A DNA stretch of 64,000 nt from Chloroflexota bacterium. Its GTDB lineage: Bacteria; Chloroflexota; UBA6077; FW602-bin22. Both the position numbers and the translations under genes were made by a program. The DNA lies in assembly GCA_004297775.1 (NCBI GenBank), contig SCUE01000019.1, positions 62,001 through 126,000 of the forward strand, given 5' to 3'. Positions 27,766 to 35,619 of this stretch are shown one piece after another. The notes beneath the pieces were generated by a model. That model ran no database searches, was not told the DNA's origin, and worked only from the letters and a program-made list of their open reading frames with translations. Each line of letters opens with the position of its first letter. The stretch's first letter is position 1.

Positions 27766-28397
27766 AGCGCTTGGCGGTCCTGGCTTCGGGGCGAGGCAGC
27801 AACCTTCAGGCGCTGGTCGCGGCCCAGGCCGAGGGAATTCTTGGTGACTGCGCGATCGCCCTGGTCGTGTCGAATCGGCGCACCGCGTTGGCCCTCGATC
27901 GCGCGCGCGCGGCCGGCCTGCCGACCGCGATCGCTCGTCTGGGCGATTTCCCGACACGCTCCGAGTGGGACGTCGCGCTCGATGCCATCCTGGCCGCGCA
28001 TCGTGTCGATTTGATTGCCTGCGCTGGATTCGAGATGATCCTCGGACCCCGCGTTCTGGCCGGGTACCCGCTGCGTATCGTCAACGTTCATCCTTCGCTT
28101 CTCCCGTCATTCGGCGGCGGATTGACGGCTCAGTCCGATGCGCTGTCGCACGGCGTCAAGATCACCGGTTGCACGGTCCACTTCGTGACTGCCGAGGTCG
28201 ACGCCGGGCCGATTATCCTCCAGCGGGGTGTTCCGGTCTTCGACGATGACGATGTCGCGACCATCTCCGATCGAATCCTGCGCGAGGAGCACCGGGCGCT
28301 GCCCGAGGCAATCCGATTGTTGGCCGACGATCGTCTGGTCGTCGATGGGCGCCGCGTCCGCGTTCTTCCGGCACTCGATCGCACCCGGTCGCTGTGA
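27762..28397 (+). CDS. purN: Phosphoribosylglycinamide formyltransferase
   Basis: A 211-residue folate-dependent GAR transformylase. N-terminal LASGRGSNLQALV binds the substrate phosphate. Catalytic Asn-x-His in IVNVHPSLLPSF and Asp in FVTAEVDAGPII are present. GTG overlaps the purM stop. It is followed 6 bp later by the roadblock gene. Confidence 0.95.
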   Translation: MKRLAVLASGRGSNLQALVAAQAEGILGDCAIALVVSNRRTALALDRARAAGLPTAIARLGDFPTRSEWDVALDAILAAHRVDLIACAGFEMILGPRVLAGYPLRIVNVHPSLLPSFGGGLTAQSDALSHGVKITGCTVHFVTAEVDAGPIILQRGVPVFDDDDVATISDRILREEHRALPEAIRLLADDRLVVDGRRVRVLPALDRTRSL

Positions 28398-28403
28398 CGT
28401 TTG

Positions 28404-28898
28404 ATGGAACGGTTGAGCGTGGTCATCCTCCGTCCGGAAGACGTCGAAACCGCGGAGCGCACGTTGCGAACGCTGGTCGAGGAGACCGATGCACTGGGGG
28501 CGTATCTATTGATTGGAAGTGGTGAGGTCGCGGCGCGCCACATCGACGATCGGTCCGTGGACCTGCCCGCGGCTGGCGCGCTCCTCGTCGGCGCATTTCG
28601 GGCCGCGGGTGAGATTGCGCGCATGCTGGGCGACGAGCGCTTGACGACGACGTTCCTCCAGGGGACGCGTCGCCACGTGGCCTGCCACGCGGTCGGCGAC
28701 GACTGGCTTCTGGCCGTTGTGTTCGCGCCGATTTCCGGGCTAGGTCTGGTCCGAGTCACCGCGGCCCGCGCGGCCGAGTCTCTGGCACCGATCGCGACCG
28801 CATCCCGGTCACGCGCCGTCGAGTCCGGCGAATTGCCGCGCTCCCTGGGCGAAGGCGTTGTGCGCGCGATCGATCGGCTCTTCGAGGATCGTCGGTAA
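28404..28898 (+). CDS. Roadblock/LC7-like protein (MglB-type) in the purine operon
   Basis: 164 residues with an alternating alpha/beta pattern compatible with a roadblock/LC7 domain (TLRTLVEETDALGAYLLIG, then HVACHAVGDDWLLAVVFAP). It overlaps by one base a gene for an MglA-like small GTPase, as MglB genes usually do; MglB is the GTPase-activating partner of MglA in cell-polarity systems. The sequence itself is divergent, so the call leans on fold pattern and neighbour. The ATG at 28404 is preferred over a TTG at 28401. It lies between purN and purH. Confidence 0.68.
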   Translation: MERLSVVILRPEDVETAERTLRTLVEETDALGAYLLIGSGEVAARHIDDRSVDLPAAGALLVGAFRAAGEIARMLGDERLTTTFLQGTRRHVACHAVGDDWLLAVVFAPISGLGLVRVTAARAAESLAPIATASRSRAVESGELPRSLGEGVVRAIDRLFEDRR

Positions 28899-29473
28899 TG
28901 GCGCTCGTCAACGTGGCCTCACGGGAGATCCACTGCAAGATCGTCTACTACGGTCCCGGATTCGGCGGCAAGACGACCAACGTCGCGGCCGTGCATTCGC
29001 TCGCGCCGGCCGAAGCCCGAGGCGAGCTCGTCAGCATCGCAACCGAAACCGAACGCACACTGTTCTTCGATTTCCTGCCGCTCGATCTTGGGTCGGTCGA
29101 GGGGTTTCGCGTGCGGCTCCAGATCTACACCGTGCCGGGGCAACCGATGTACGAGCGGACGCGCGTCGCCGTCCTAACCGGCGTCGATGGTTTGGTGTTT
29201 GTCGCCGATTCGGGGCGGGCTCGATTTCGCGACAACTTGACCTCGATGCACGAATTGACTCGCGTTCTCGAGGCTCTCGGGCGTCCGATTCCGGAGACGC
29301 CGCTCGTCATTCAGTACAACAAGCGCGATCTTCCCGACGCAGTGCCGATCCCGGTCCTCGAAGCGCGACTGAATCCGCGCGGTGTCGCGCACGTCGAGGC
29401 GATCGCAAGCCAGGGCGACGGCGTTCTGGCGACGCTTCGGGAGATAGGAAGACTGGTGGTGAATCGTTTGTGA
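28898..29473 (+). CDS. MglA-like small GTPase
   Basis: 191 residues. P-loop GPGFGGKTT is at residues 20-28, switch region IYTVPGQPMYERTR (the PGQ-x-x-Y-x-x-TR signature of MglA) near residue 70, and NKRD specificity motif near residue 135. MglA GTPases set cell polarity or motility direction in Myxococcus and occur widely with an MglB-like protein in other bacteria, where the role is mostly unknown. Located inside the purine operon, overlapping the roadblock gene by 1 bp and purH by 4 bp. Confidence 0.9.
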   Translation: MALVNVASREIHCKIVYYGPGFGGKTTNVAAVHSLAPAEARGELVSIATETERTLFFDFLPLDLGSVEGFRVRLQIYTVPGQPMYERTRVAVLTGVDGLVFVADSGRARFRDNLTSMHELTRVLEALGRPIPETPLVIQYNKRDLPDAVPIPVLEARLNPRGVAHVEAIASQGDGVLATLREIGRLVVNRL

Positions 29474-31002
29474 GAGTCCTTGCTAGCGTTTCGAATCGCG
29501 AAGGCTTGGCGGAACTCGCGCACGAGCTTTCGCGCGATGGCCACGACATCGTTTCGACTGGCGGTACGGCCGCCCATCTGCGCGCGGCCGGCATTGAGAC
29601 GATCGATGTCGCAGCCATCACCGGCTTTCCGGAGATCCTCGATGGTCGAGTGAAGACCCTCCACCCGAAGGTCCACGGCGGGATCCTTGCCCGCCGCGAC
29701 CTGCCGGACCATCTGCGCCAACTCGGCGAGCATGCGATCGCGCCGATCGACCTCGTCATCTCGAACTTGTACCCGTTCGGCGAGACGCTCGCGAAAACGA
29801 GCGACGACGGCGCCATCATCGAGCAGATCGATGTCGGCGGTCCGGCCATCGCGCGCGCGGCGGCCAAGAACTTTGCGGGCGTGATCGTCCTCGTCGATCC
29901 GGCCGACTACCCGGAGGCGCTCGATCGCATTCGATCTGGGCGGGATGACCTGTCGTGGCGCCGATTGCTTGCCGCGAAGGCGTTCCGTCACGTCGCGGCC
30001 TACGATGCGATGGTCGCGGCCTATCTGACTGGCGGACTCGACTTTCCGGAAACCATGTCCGTTCCGTTGCTGAAGGCGCAATCGCTGCGCTACGGGGAAA
30101 ACCCGCACCAGAGCGCGGCTCTCTACGTCACGCTGCCGATACCACCGCGCGGCGCGACTCTCGCGACCGGCGAGCAACTCCACGGGCCAGACCTGTCCTT
30201 CAACAACATGCTCGACATGGACGGTGCGTTCGCCTGCGTCCGCGATTTCGCCGCGCCGACCGCCGTGATCGTCAAGCACGGGAATCCGTGCGGGCTCGCC
30301 TCGGCCGACACGATTGGTGTTGCGTTCGATCGCGCCCTGGCTGGCGATCCGGTGTCCGCGTTTGGCGGCGCAATCGCGGTCAACCGGCCGGTTGACCGCG
30401 ATCTTGCTCGCGCGATCGCGAGCGCCGTCTACCACGATTTGGCGGCGCCCGCGTTCACCGATGAAGCGCTCACGATCCTGCGAATGCGCAAGAACCTACG
30501 CGTATTTCGCGTCGATCTCGAGACGAACCGTTCGGCCAGCCGGTTCGCCCTCAATCTGAAGCGAATCGACGGCGGTTTCCTCGCTCAGACGCTGGACGCG
30601 CGATCCGAGGACGACGTCGCGATGACGGTCGTGTCGGCGCGGCCGCCGACCGACGCCGAGCGCGGCGATCTTCGGTTCGCCTGGCGTGCCGTGAAACACG
30701 TCCGATCGAACGCGATCGTTCTGGCGCGCGATCGGTCGCTAGTCGGCATCGGCGCTGGCCAGATGAGCCGCGTCGATTCGAGCGAGATCGCCGTGCGGAA
30801 GGCCGGGCCGAGGTCGGCCGGGGCGGTGATGGCTTCCGACGGTCTGATTCCATTTGCCGATGGCGCAGAAGTCGTCGCGGCGGGCGGCGTCACGGCGATC
30901 ATCCAGCCGGGCGGCTCCGTGCGCGATCGGGAAGTCATCGAAGTCGTCAACGCGCATGGAATGGCTATGGTGTTCACTGGCGTCCGACACTTTCGTCACT
31001 AG
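29470..31002 (+). CDS. purH: Bifunctional AICAR transformylase / IMP cyclohydrolase
   Basis: Performs the last two steps to IMP. 510 residues. The N-terminal MGS-like IMP cyclohydrolase domain shows STGGTAAHLRAAGI and GGRVKTLHP-type LDGRVKTLHPKVHGGIL. The C-terminal transformylase domain has RYGENPHQSAALY, KHGNPCGLA and GAGQMSRVDS. GTG 29470 overlaps the GTPase stop codon, which fixes the start; the frame continues open upstream in the shadow of the GTPase gene. It is followed 15 bp later by a zinc-ribbon gene. Confidence 0.96.
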   Translation: MRVLASVSNREGLAELAHELSRDGHDIVSTGGTAAHLRAAGIETIDVAAITGFPEILDGRVKTLHPKVHGGILARRDLPDHLRQLGEHAIAPIDLVISNLYPFGETLAKTSDDGAIIEQIDVGGPAIARAAAKNFAGVIVLVDPADYPEALDRIRSGRDDLSWRRLLAAKAFRHVAAYDAMVAAYLTGGLDFPETMSVPLLKAQSLRYGENPHQSAALYVTLPIPPRGATLATGEQLHGPDLSFNNMLDMDGAFACVRDFAAPTAVIVKHGNPCGLASADTIGVAFDRALAGDPVSAFGGAIAVNRPVDRDLARAIASAVYHDLAAPAFTDEALTILRMRKNLRVFRVDLETNRSASRFALNLKRIDGGFLAQTLDARSEDDVAMTVVSARPPTDAERGDLRFAWRAVKHVRSNAIVLARDRSLVGIGAGQMSRVDSSEIAVRKAGPRSAGAVMASDGLIPFADGAEVVAAGGVTAIIQPGGSVRDREVIEVVNAHGMAMVFTGVRHFRH

Positions 31003-31017
31003 CGGGGAGGTTCTTAC

Positions 31018-31383
31018 GTGCCGGTCTGGGAATTCGTTTGCGAGTCAACGGGCTGTCTGGAGCGTTTCGAGTTGACGAAGCGCTTCACCGATCTGCCCGA
31101 AGGAACGTGCCCTCGGTGTGGCAGCAAGGCGCGCAAGCTCCTGTCGGTACCGGGCATCGTCTTCAAGGGGACGGGGTGGTACAAGACCGACAGTCGAACG
31201 ACACCCTCCGAAGGTTCATCCTCGACCGGATCGTCTGGGTCGTCGACTAGCCCGGCCACCGAGGGCGCATCGCCCGCGCCTGGCGCGACCGGGAGCGAGA
31301 GCAAATCCGCCGCGGCGAGTGGCGAATCGGCAAAGGCGTCTGGAACGTCCAGCGGTTCGTCTGGTGCGAACGTTTCGACCTGA
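31018..31383 (+). CDS. FmdB-type zinc-ribbon protein
   Basis: 121 residues. The first 50 match the FmdB putative regulator family (PVWEFVCE...CPRCGSKARKLLSVPGIVFKGTGWYKTD). Zinc ligands would be Cys8, Cys13, Cys31 and Cys34; the first pair is spaced by four residues (CESTGC) where the family usually has CxxC. The rest is a low-complexity Ser/Gly/Ala/Thr tail. GGGGAGG precedes the GTG. Probably the last gene of the purine run. Role unknown. Confidence 0.88.
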   Translation: MPVWEFVCESTGCLERFELTKRFTDLPEGTCPRCGSKARKLLSVPGIVFKGTGWYKTDSRTTPSEGSSSTGSSGSSTSPATEGASPAPGATGSESKSAAASGESAKASGTSSGSSGANVST

Positions 31384-31463
31384 GTGCACAGGTGACCGTC
31401 CGATAACCGCTCGCAAAAGGCCAGCAACCGCCGAATCTTCAGGCGTCGGAACGGCGGAGGAGA

Positions 31464-32645
31464 CTATCGGTGAACGCTGTGCGAGCTTGCGATTTCGAAC
31501 GTGGCGATCACGCTGGAGAAGTAGTCCGGCATCCACGTCTTGTCCGGATCGATCGCGAAATTGCCGAATCGGGCGACGATCGCAATGTCGTCGGTCGCGA
31601 CTTGCACTTCAAGCCCGTCGTGCGCCGAAATGACGGATGACAGTGACATGTCGCGCTGCCAGTTCGTAATCTTGGCCGACACCCGTCGATCGGCGCTTGG
31701 GGTGATGACACCGACGGTGGTCAACTGGTCATCGCGATACTGCTGCACCCAGATCGTCAGGCCGTAGTAGCGGCGCGTTCCATCGCACGACTCGGTCATG
31801 CTCAGTCCGCACAATCCTTGCCGCTCTCCGTTCGGACCAAGGATCGCGTGCATAAAGTCGACGTCGTTATCGCGGTCGATGTCGTAGTGAATCGTGAAGG
31901 TATCGGCGAACGAACGCCGTTCGGGCACGGCCGTTCGCTCCTGTGCCGGCGCTGGCGGGTCAGCCATACGCGGCGGCGCCTGTGGCCGGGGATTGACGCG
32001 CTGTACGATCGAGTCAACCATCTTCCGACCGGCCGCCGGGACATCGGACCGCTTCTCGAGGACAGCCGCTCCATCGATCATGGATGTCAGTAGCGGTCTC
32101 AGCAGGTTCCCCGCGCGTCCGAATGGCTTCTCCTTGCCTGAAGCGAGGTTGCCGGTTGCCAACGGCAACGTGTGACCGCGACCACGAAGGAAGCCAACCA
32201 CCCGGAGCACCGCCAGACCGATCGCCATCGAGAGAATGACGACGCCGATGACGCCAAAGGATGTCGAACCGCCATCTGTCTGGCGGTTGATTTCGCGCTC
32301 GTTTTGACGAAGCGCCTCGGCCAGGGCACGCGTAGACTCGATGTCCCTGGTAGCGGCCGGACGATCACGAAGGAGTGTATCGGCCGCCAGATCGGCCATT
32401 TCCACGGCGGGGCGATTCAGGAACGCCAATCGCTCGCGAGCGTTGAAGATGCTTTTCTCTCGTTCGTAGAGCTTGGCGACGAGCACGACGACATCGCGAT
32501 CCGACACGTCGGGCGCGCTCTGCGCACGCGCCAGGTGGACGACGCTCGATCCAACCGCGATGCCCAAGAGCAACATTGCGGCCATGACGAGTGGCCACGG
32601 AATCTTCCGCCCCGCACTGCCACCCGCTACCGTCGCCGCACCCAT
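31464..32645 (-). CDS. Two-helix membrane protein of unknown function
   Basis: 393 residues. Membrane helix 1 is WPLVMAAMLLLGIAVGSSVV (about 17-36), followed by an external coiled-type region (YEREKSIFNARERLAFLN...RQNEREINRQ), helix 2 GVIGVVILSMAIGLAVLRVVGFL (about 132-154), then a basic/Pro-rich linker. The C-terminal domain of about 150 residues is rich in beta-strand-like pattern (FADTFTIHYDIDRDNDVDFMHAILG). I do not recognise the family. It overlaps the upstream SH3 gene (TGATG), so both are likely co-translated and may work together at the membrane. Confidence 0.75.
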   Translation of the reverse strand: MGAATVAGGSAGRKIPWPLVMAAMLLLGIAVGSSVVHLARAQSAPDVSDRDVVVLVAKLYEREKSIFNARERLAFLNRPAVEMADLAADTLLRDRPAATRDIESTRALAEALRQNEREINRQTDGGSTSFGVIGVVILSMAIGLAVLRVVGFLRGRGHTLPLATGNLASGKEKPFGRAGNLLRPLLTSMIDGAAVLEKRSDVPAAGRKMVDSIVQRVNPRPQAPPRMADPPAPAQERTAVPERRSFADTFTIHYDIDRDNDVDFMHAILGPNGERQGLCGLSMTESCDGTRRYYGLTIWVQQYRDDQLTTVGVITPSADRRVSAKITNWQRDMSLSSVISAHDGLEVQVATDDIAIVARFGNFAIDPDKTWMPDYFSSVIATFEIASSHSVHR

Positions 32646-33445
32646 CACCTGCCACCCACCACGATATACTTGCTGAGCATGTATCCGGTCAGGTATTGAC
32701 CGTCGCTCGTCCGGACCCTCAGCTTGAACCAGCGCGACTCATTGTCGATCGATTGGCCCTGGATTGATTCGAGAAGGTCGACCGGCGTTCCCGGGGGGAT
32801 GCTGGCCAACGACTTACCGCTGGTGCTTGCGTCCGTCCTCAGCCGAACCGACCCATTATCGCCCGGCTTGACGATACCGGGACCAGGCCCGGTGAACGGC
32901 GCACTCGCGGAGCCCGCGCTCGACGACGTCGATGACGGACGCGGCGCGGCGGTCGGGGTTGGGACTCCGCGTTCGGGCTGGTTCAAGACGACCGCGGTCG
33001 GCGTCGCGGGTGATTCCGCGGGCAGCGCGGTCGATTCGGATACGACGCTGGAGATCGCAACCGACGTTGGGGTCGGAACCACGGGCGGCGCCGGATTCAG
33101 GAGTACCTTACCGAAGGCATCGAGCATTTCGGCGTTGTGTTTCTGCTTCTGATCGCGCGATCCCGCGTACCGCTGCGCCATATCCAGAACGGTCGTGGCC
33201 GGCTGCGCGATTCCGACCGACATCAGCCGATCGCGGAGAACCAACGGGCTCTCTCCCTGAGCGTGCAGTTGGCCGGCGTAGAGCACGTAGTTCTCGACTC
33301 GAGTGTCGATCCCCGAAGAGAAGCGAGGGAAGAGCACCATAGCCGCGACCACACCCACGCCGAGCAGCCCGAACATGATGATCGGCTCGCGCCCGGGCGA
33401 ATCCGTTTCGTTCCTGATCCGCGCGCGAGTCGGGCGTCGAGCCAT
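32645..33445 (-). CDS. Membrane-anchored bacterial SH3 protein
   Basis: 266 residues: one membrane helix (MFGLLGVGVVAAMVLFP, about 24-40), then a short helical domain that mentions RDRLMSVGIAQPATTVLDMA, a long Pro/Ser/Thr-rich linker, and a C-terminal SH3b domain (GDNGSVRLRTDASTSGKSLASI then GYMLSKYIVVGG). SH3b domains bind cell-wall or peptide ligands, so an extracytoplasmic role is likely. GGAGG precedes the ATG at good spacing. It is the first gene of a two-gene unit. Confidence 0.82.
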   Translation of the reverse strand: MARRPTRARIRNETDSPGREPIIMFGLLGVGVVAAMVLFPRFSSGIDTRVENYVLYAGQLHAQGESPLVLRDRLMSVGIAQPATTVLDMAQRYAGSRDQKQKHNAEMLDAFGKVLLNPAPPVVPTPTSVAISSVVSESTALPAESPATPTAVVLNQPERGVPTPTAAPRPSSTSSSAGSASAPFTGPGPGIVKPGDNGSVRLRTDASTSGKSLASIPPGTPVDLLESIQGQSIDNESRWFKLRVRTSDGQYLTGYMLSKYIVVGGR

Positions 33446-33497
33446 TTGCGACCTCCAGGTTCGGCGGTTCGTTATTGTAATGTCGTCCGTGGAGCAC

Positions 33498-33520
33498 GGA
33501 GCATCGACTTCATATGCTCC
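33498..33520. repeat. 7-bp inverted repeat
   Basis: GGAGCAT (33498-33504) and ATGCTCC (33514-33520) form a perfect stem with a 9-base loop. It lies downstream of the minus-strand MTA phosphorylase gene, but no T-run follows on that strand, so a terminator role is only possible. Confidence 0.4.
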
Positions 33521-33561
33521 AACTGATCTCTAATGACATAACAGATGCGCGACTTGACATA

Positions 33562-33573
33562 GAACTTATGTTC
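33562..33573. promoter_or_regulatory. LexA-type palindrome (candidate SOS box)
   Basis: GAACTTATGTTC matches the GAAC-N4-GTTC core bound by LexA in Firmicutes and Actinobacteria. The symmetry extends one step further on each side (TAGAAC...GTTCTA). A TTGACA hexamer begins 8 bp before it on the plus strand. No SOS gene is adjacent: the SH3 gene starts 117 bp to the left and no plus-strand gene follows. A chance palindrome cannot be excluded. Confidence 0.4.
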
Positions 33574-33827
33574 TAAGGAGCGTCGTTTTCGCGTTTACAG
33601 CGAGTACGTTCCATTTGGCCGAGAGATTACGCCTCGTTGTGTTGGATCGACGATAAAAGTTTGCGCAGTATTCAGCCGGTTGGATGGTCCATTATGCCTA
33701 CCGGCTTGCGCACCACGTCGCGGAGTCGGCATCGTGACCGCGGCAGCGGCGGTCAAGTCCGCGGTCGACGACCGGGAGGCCGCGGGCGAGACCGAGTTTC
33801 GGGCCGCCGCGTGGGAGGCCGGATCGA

Positions 33828-34706
33828 TTAGGTCAGGTAACGGCCGATGAGTGGGCGCAGATCCTCGCGGATCCGCTCCGGAACGCGATCCGGGGCGGTC
33901 ATGATTGCTCCGGCCAGAGCCGATCCACAGCCACATTGGCGGGCCGCGGCCGCGCGCGGAAGAGCGCCGCGCAGCGCGGCCTTCGCGGTCGCGACGTTGC
34001 GAACCAAATTCGCCACGACCATATCGACTGTCACCGGCGCTTCCGACTCGTGCCAGACGTCAAAGTCCGTCACCATTGCCAGCGCGGCGTAGCAGAGCTC
34101 GGCTTCGCGAGCCAGGATCGCCTCGGGAATCGCCGTCATGCCGATGATGTCGGCGCCCCATTGACGAAACGCGCGTGACTCCGCGCGCGTCGAGAATCGC
34201 GGACCCTCGATACAGATGTACGTGCCACCACGGTGAACCCGGGTGCCAATTGCCTCGGCCGCGTCGGCCATCATTCCACTTAACTCGGGACAGAACGGGT
34301 CTGCGAATCCGACGTGCACGACGATGCCACTACCGAAGAAAGTGAGCGGACGTAATCGGGTTCGATCGATCAGTTGGTCTGGGATGACGACGTCGAGTGG
34401 CGCGATGTGCTCGCGCATCGAACCGACTGCGCTGACCGAGATGACTCGCTCAACGCCGAGCGTCTTGAAGCCGAAGATGTTGGCTCGACTGTTCACGTCG
34501 GTCGGAGAAACGCGGTGACCCTGGCCGTGGCGTGGTAGGAACGCGACCGGCGTTCCATCGAGTCGCCCGACCTGATACGCGTCGCTCGGATCGCCGAACG
34601 GCGTCGCGACTCGAACTTCGCGTCGGTTGGTGAATCCCTCGATGTCGTAGAGGCCGCTTCCGCCGATGACGCCGATCGGCGCCGCGTCGTTAGCTGACCG
34701 CGACAC
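33828..34706 (-). CDS. mtnP: S-methyl-5'-thioadenosine phosphorylase
   Basis: 292 residues from GTG 34706. Phosphorolyses MTA to adenine and methylthioribose-1-phosphate in methionine salvage. Motifs: GGSGLYDIEG, phosphate-binding PRHGQGHRVSPTDVN, SAVGSM, EGPRFSTRAESR and IGMTAIPEAILAREAELCYA. Residue choice in the GMTA stretch differs from the commoner NMT, so a related 6-oxopurine or methylthioinosine phosphorylase is possible. It overlaps the dehydrogenase gene by 17 bp. Confidence 0.9.
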   Translation of the reverse strand: MSRSANDAAPIGVIGGSGLYDIEGFTNRREVRVATPFGDPSDAYQVGRLDGTPVAFLPRHGQGHRVSPTDVNSRANIFGFKTLGVERVISVSAVGSMREHIAPLDVVIPDQLIDRTRLRPLTFFGSGIVVHVGFADPFCPELSGMMADAAEAIGTRVHRGGTYICIEGPRFSTRAESRAFRQWGADIIGMTAIPEAILAREAELCYAALAMVTDFDVWHESEAPVTVDMVVANLVRNVATAKAALRGALPRAAAARQCGCGSALAGAIMTAPDRVPERIREDLRPLIGRYLT

Positions 34707-35571
34707 CGGCTGCCTTTTCGAATTGCCGAACGAGCCCGGCCATATCGTCATCGCCCAACCCGGTGTCACGACCAGCCTGGAAGACTTCCTCGGCTCGCTG
34801 GGCCATGTCCAGGCGGCAGCCGATCGTGCCGGCCAGGGCATTGATCAGGCCGAGATCTTTCAGAATGAGATTCACCGCGGTACCGGGCTTGAAGTCGCGC
34901 TTCTGGATGATCGGCACAGCGCGCTCCAGCATTCGCGAACCGCCGAATCCCGTTCCGACCACCTCGAGGATCGTCTGAATACTGGCGCCAGCCTTGACGC
35001 CGAACGCGAGCGCCTCGGCGACCCCGGCCATGTTGATCGCGACTAGAAGCTGATTCACCAGTTTGATTGCGCTGCCGGCGCCCGAAGGACCACAGTGGCG
35101 GACATTCTTCCCGAGCACGTCGAAAATCGGGCGCGCGCGTTCGAACGTCGCGGCGTCACCGCCAACCATAATCGTTAGGGTCGCGGCGGTCGCTCCGGCT
35201 GGTCCTCCGCTGACTGGCGCATCGAGGAACGTGCCGCCGCGAGCGCGACACCCGTCGTCGCATCTTTTCGTCGTGTCCAGACCGACCGTCGAGTGATCGA
35301 TGAAGAGTTGCCCAGCCCGCATCGCCGGAACCAGTCCGTCGGCACCGAAGTACACGCGCTCGACCTGATCGGTGTTCGGCAAGCAGGTCATCACGATGTG
35401 GGCCCGCGCCGCGACTTCGGACGGCGACGCCGCGGGAATCGCGCCCGCGCCGGCCAGTTCGTCGACGACCGATCGGCTGCGATTGTGAATGTGGACCCGA
35501 TGGCCGGCGGTGAGGAGATGGCGCACCATTGGCTTGCCCATCAATCCCAGTCCGATGAACCCGAGTTCCAC
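34690..35571 (-). CDS. NAD(P)-dependent beta-hydroxyacid dehydrogenase
   Basis: 293 residues of the 3-hydroxyisobutyrate / tartronate-semialdehyde reductase family. N-terminal GFIGLGLMGKPM binds the dinucleotide, DAPVSGGPAGA is the substrate loop, and the catalytic Lys lies in GSAIKLVNQLL. The GTG at 35571 has GGAGG 8 bp upstream; the frame stays open for hundreds of codons upstream but that is antisense to gcvT. The exact substrate cannot be told; glyoxylate/succinic semialdehyde reductases share these motifs. Confidence 0.92.
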   Translation of the reverse strand: MELGFIGLGLMGKPMVRHLLTAGHRVHIHNRSRSVVDELAGAGAIPAASPSEVAARAHIVMTCLPNTDQVERVYFGADGLVPAMRAGQLFIDHSTVGLDTTKRCDDGCRARGGTFLDAPVSGGPAGATAATLTIMVGGDAATFERARPIFDVLGKNVRHCGPSGAGSAIKLVNQLLVAINMAGVAEALAFGVKAGASIQTILEVVGTGFGGSRMLERAVPIIQKRDFKPGTAVNLILKDLGLINALAGTIGCRLDMAQRAEEVFQAGRDTGLGDDDMAGLVRQFEKAAGVAVS

Positions 35572-35600
35572 TCTGCGCGCCTCCGCTGCGAAGTTGGCCA

Positions 35601-35610
35601 AGTATAGAAT
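35601..35610. promoter_or_regulatory. Shared bidirectional -10 element, dehydrogenase / gcvT
   Basis: AGTATAGAAT contains TATACT on the minus strand (35606-35601), about 30 bp before the dehydrogenase GTG, and TAGAAT on the plus strand (35605-35610), ending 9 bp before the gcvT ATG. No ribosome binding site precedes gcvT, so its transcript is probably leaderless. Confidence 0.5.
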
Positions 35611-35619
35611 CGCGATCCA

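Larger units (their letters stand above)
33446..33827. other. Gene-free interval with palindromes
   Basis: This 382-bp stretch has no convincing gene. The half near 33480-33600 is clearly more AT-rich than the rest of the window. It holds a minus-strand TACAAT at 33474-33479 (candidate -10 for the SH3 gene), a 7-bp inverted repeat at 33498-33520, a TTGACA at 33554-33559, and a GAAC-N4-GTTC palindrome. Reading frames here lack a start codon with a ribosome site. One plus-strand frame from 33563 stays open for over 80 codons but shows no recognisable motif. Confidence 0.6.

Noticed and set aside
28858..29469. Upstream extension of purH through the GTPase gene
   Set aside because: The MglA-like protein occupies this DNA in another frame with clear motifs. 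purH homologues start at the GTG at 29470.
33514..33576. ATG-initiated 20-codon frame ending at TAA inside the LexA-like palindrome
   Set aside because: No Shine-Dalgarno sequence, no hydrophobic or structured pattern, and too short to judge.
33595..33936. Minus-strand 113-codon frame beside the SOS-like palindrome
   Set aside because: It overlaps the 3' end of mtnP in the wrong frame, is rich in Arg/Ser/Pro, and has no recognisable domain or ribosome site.
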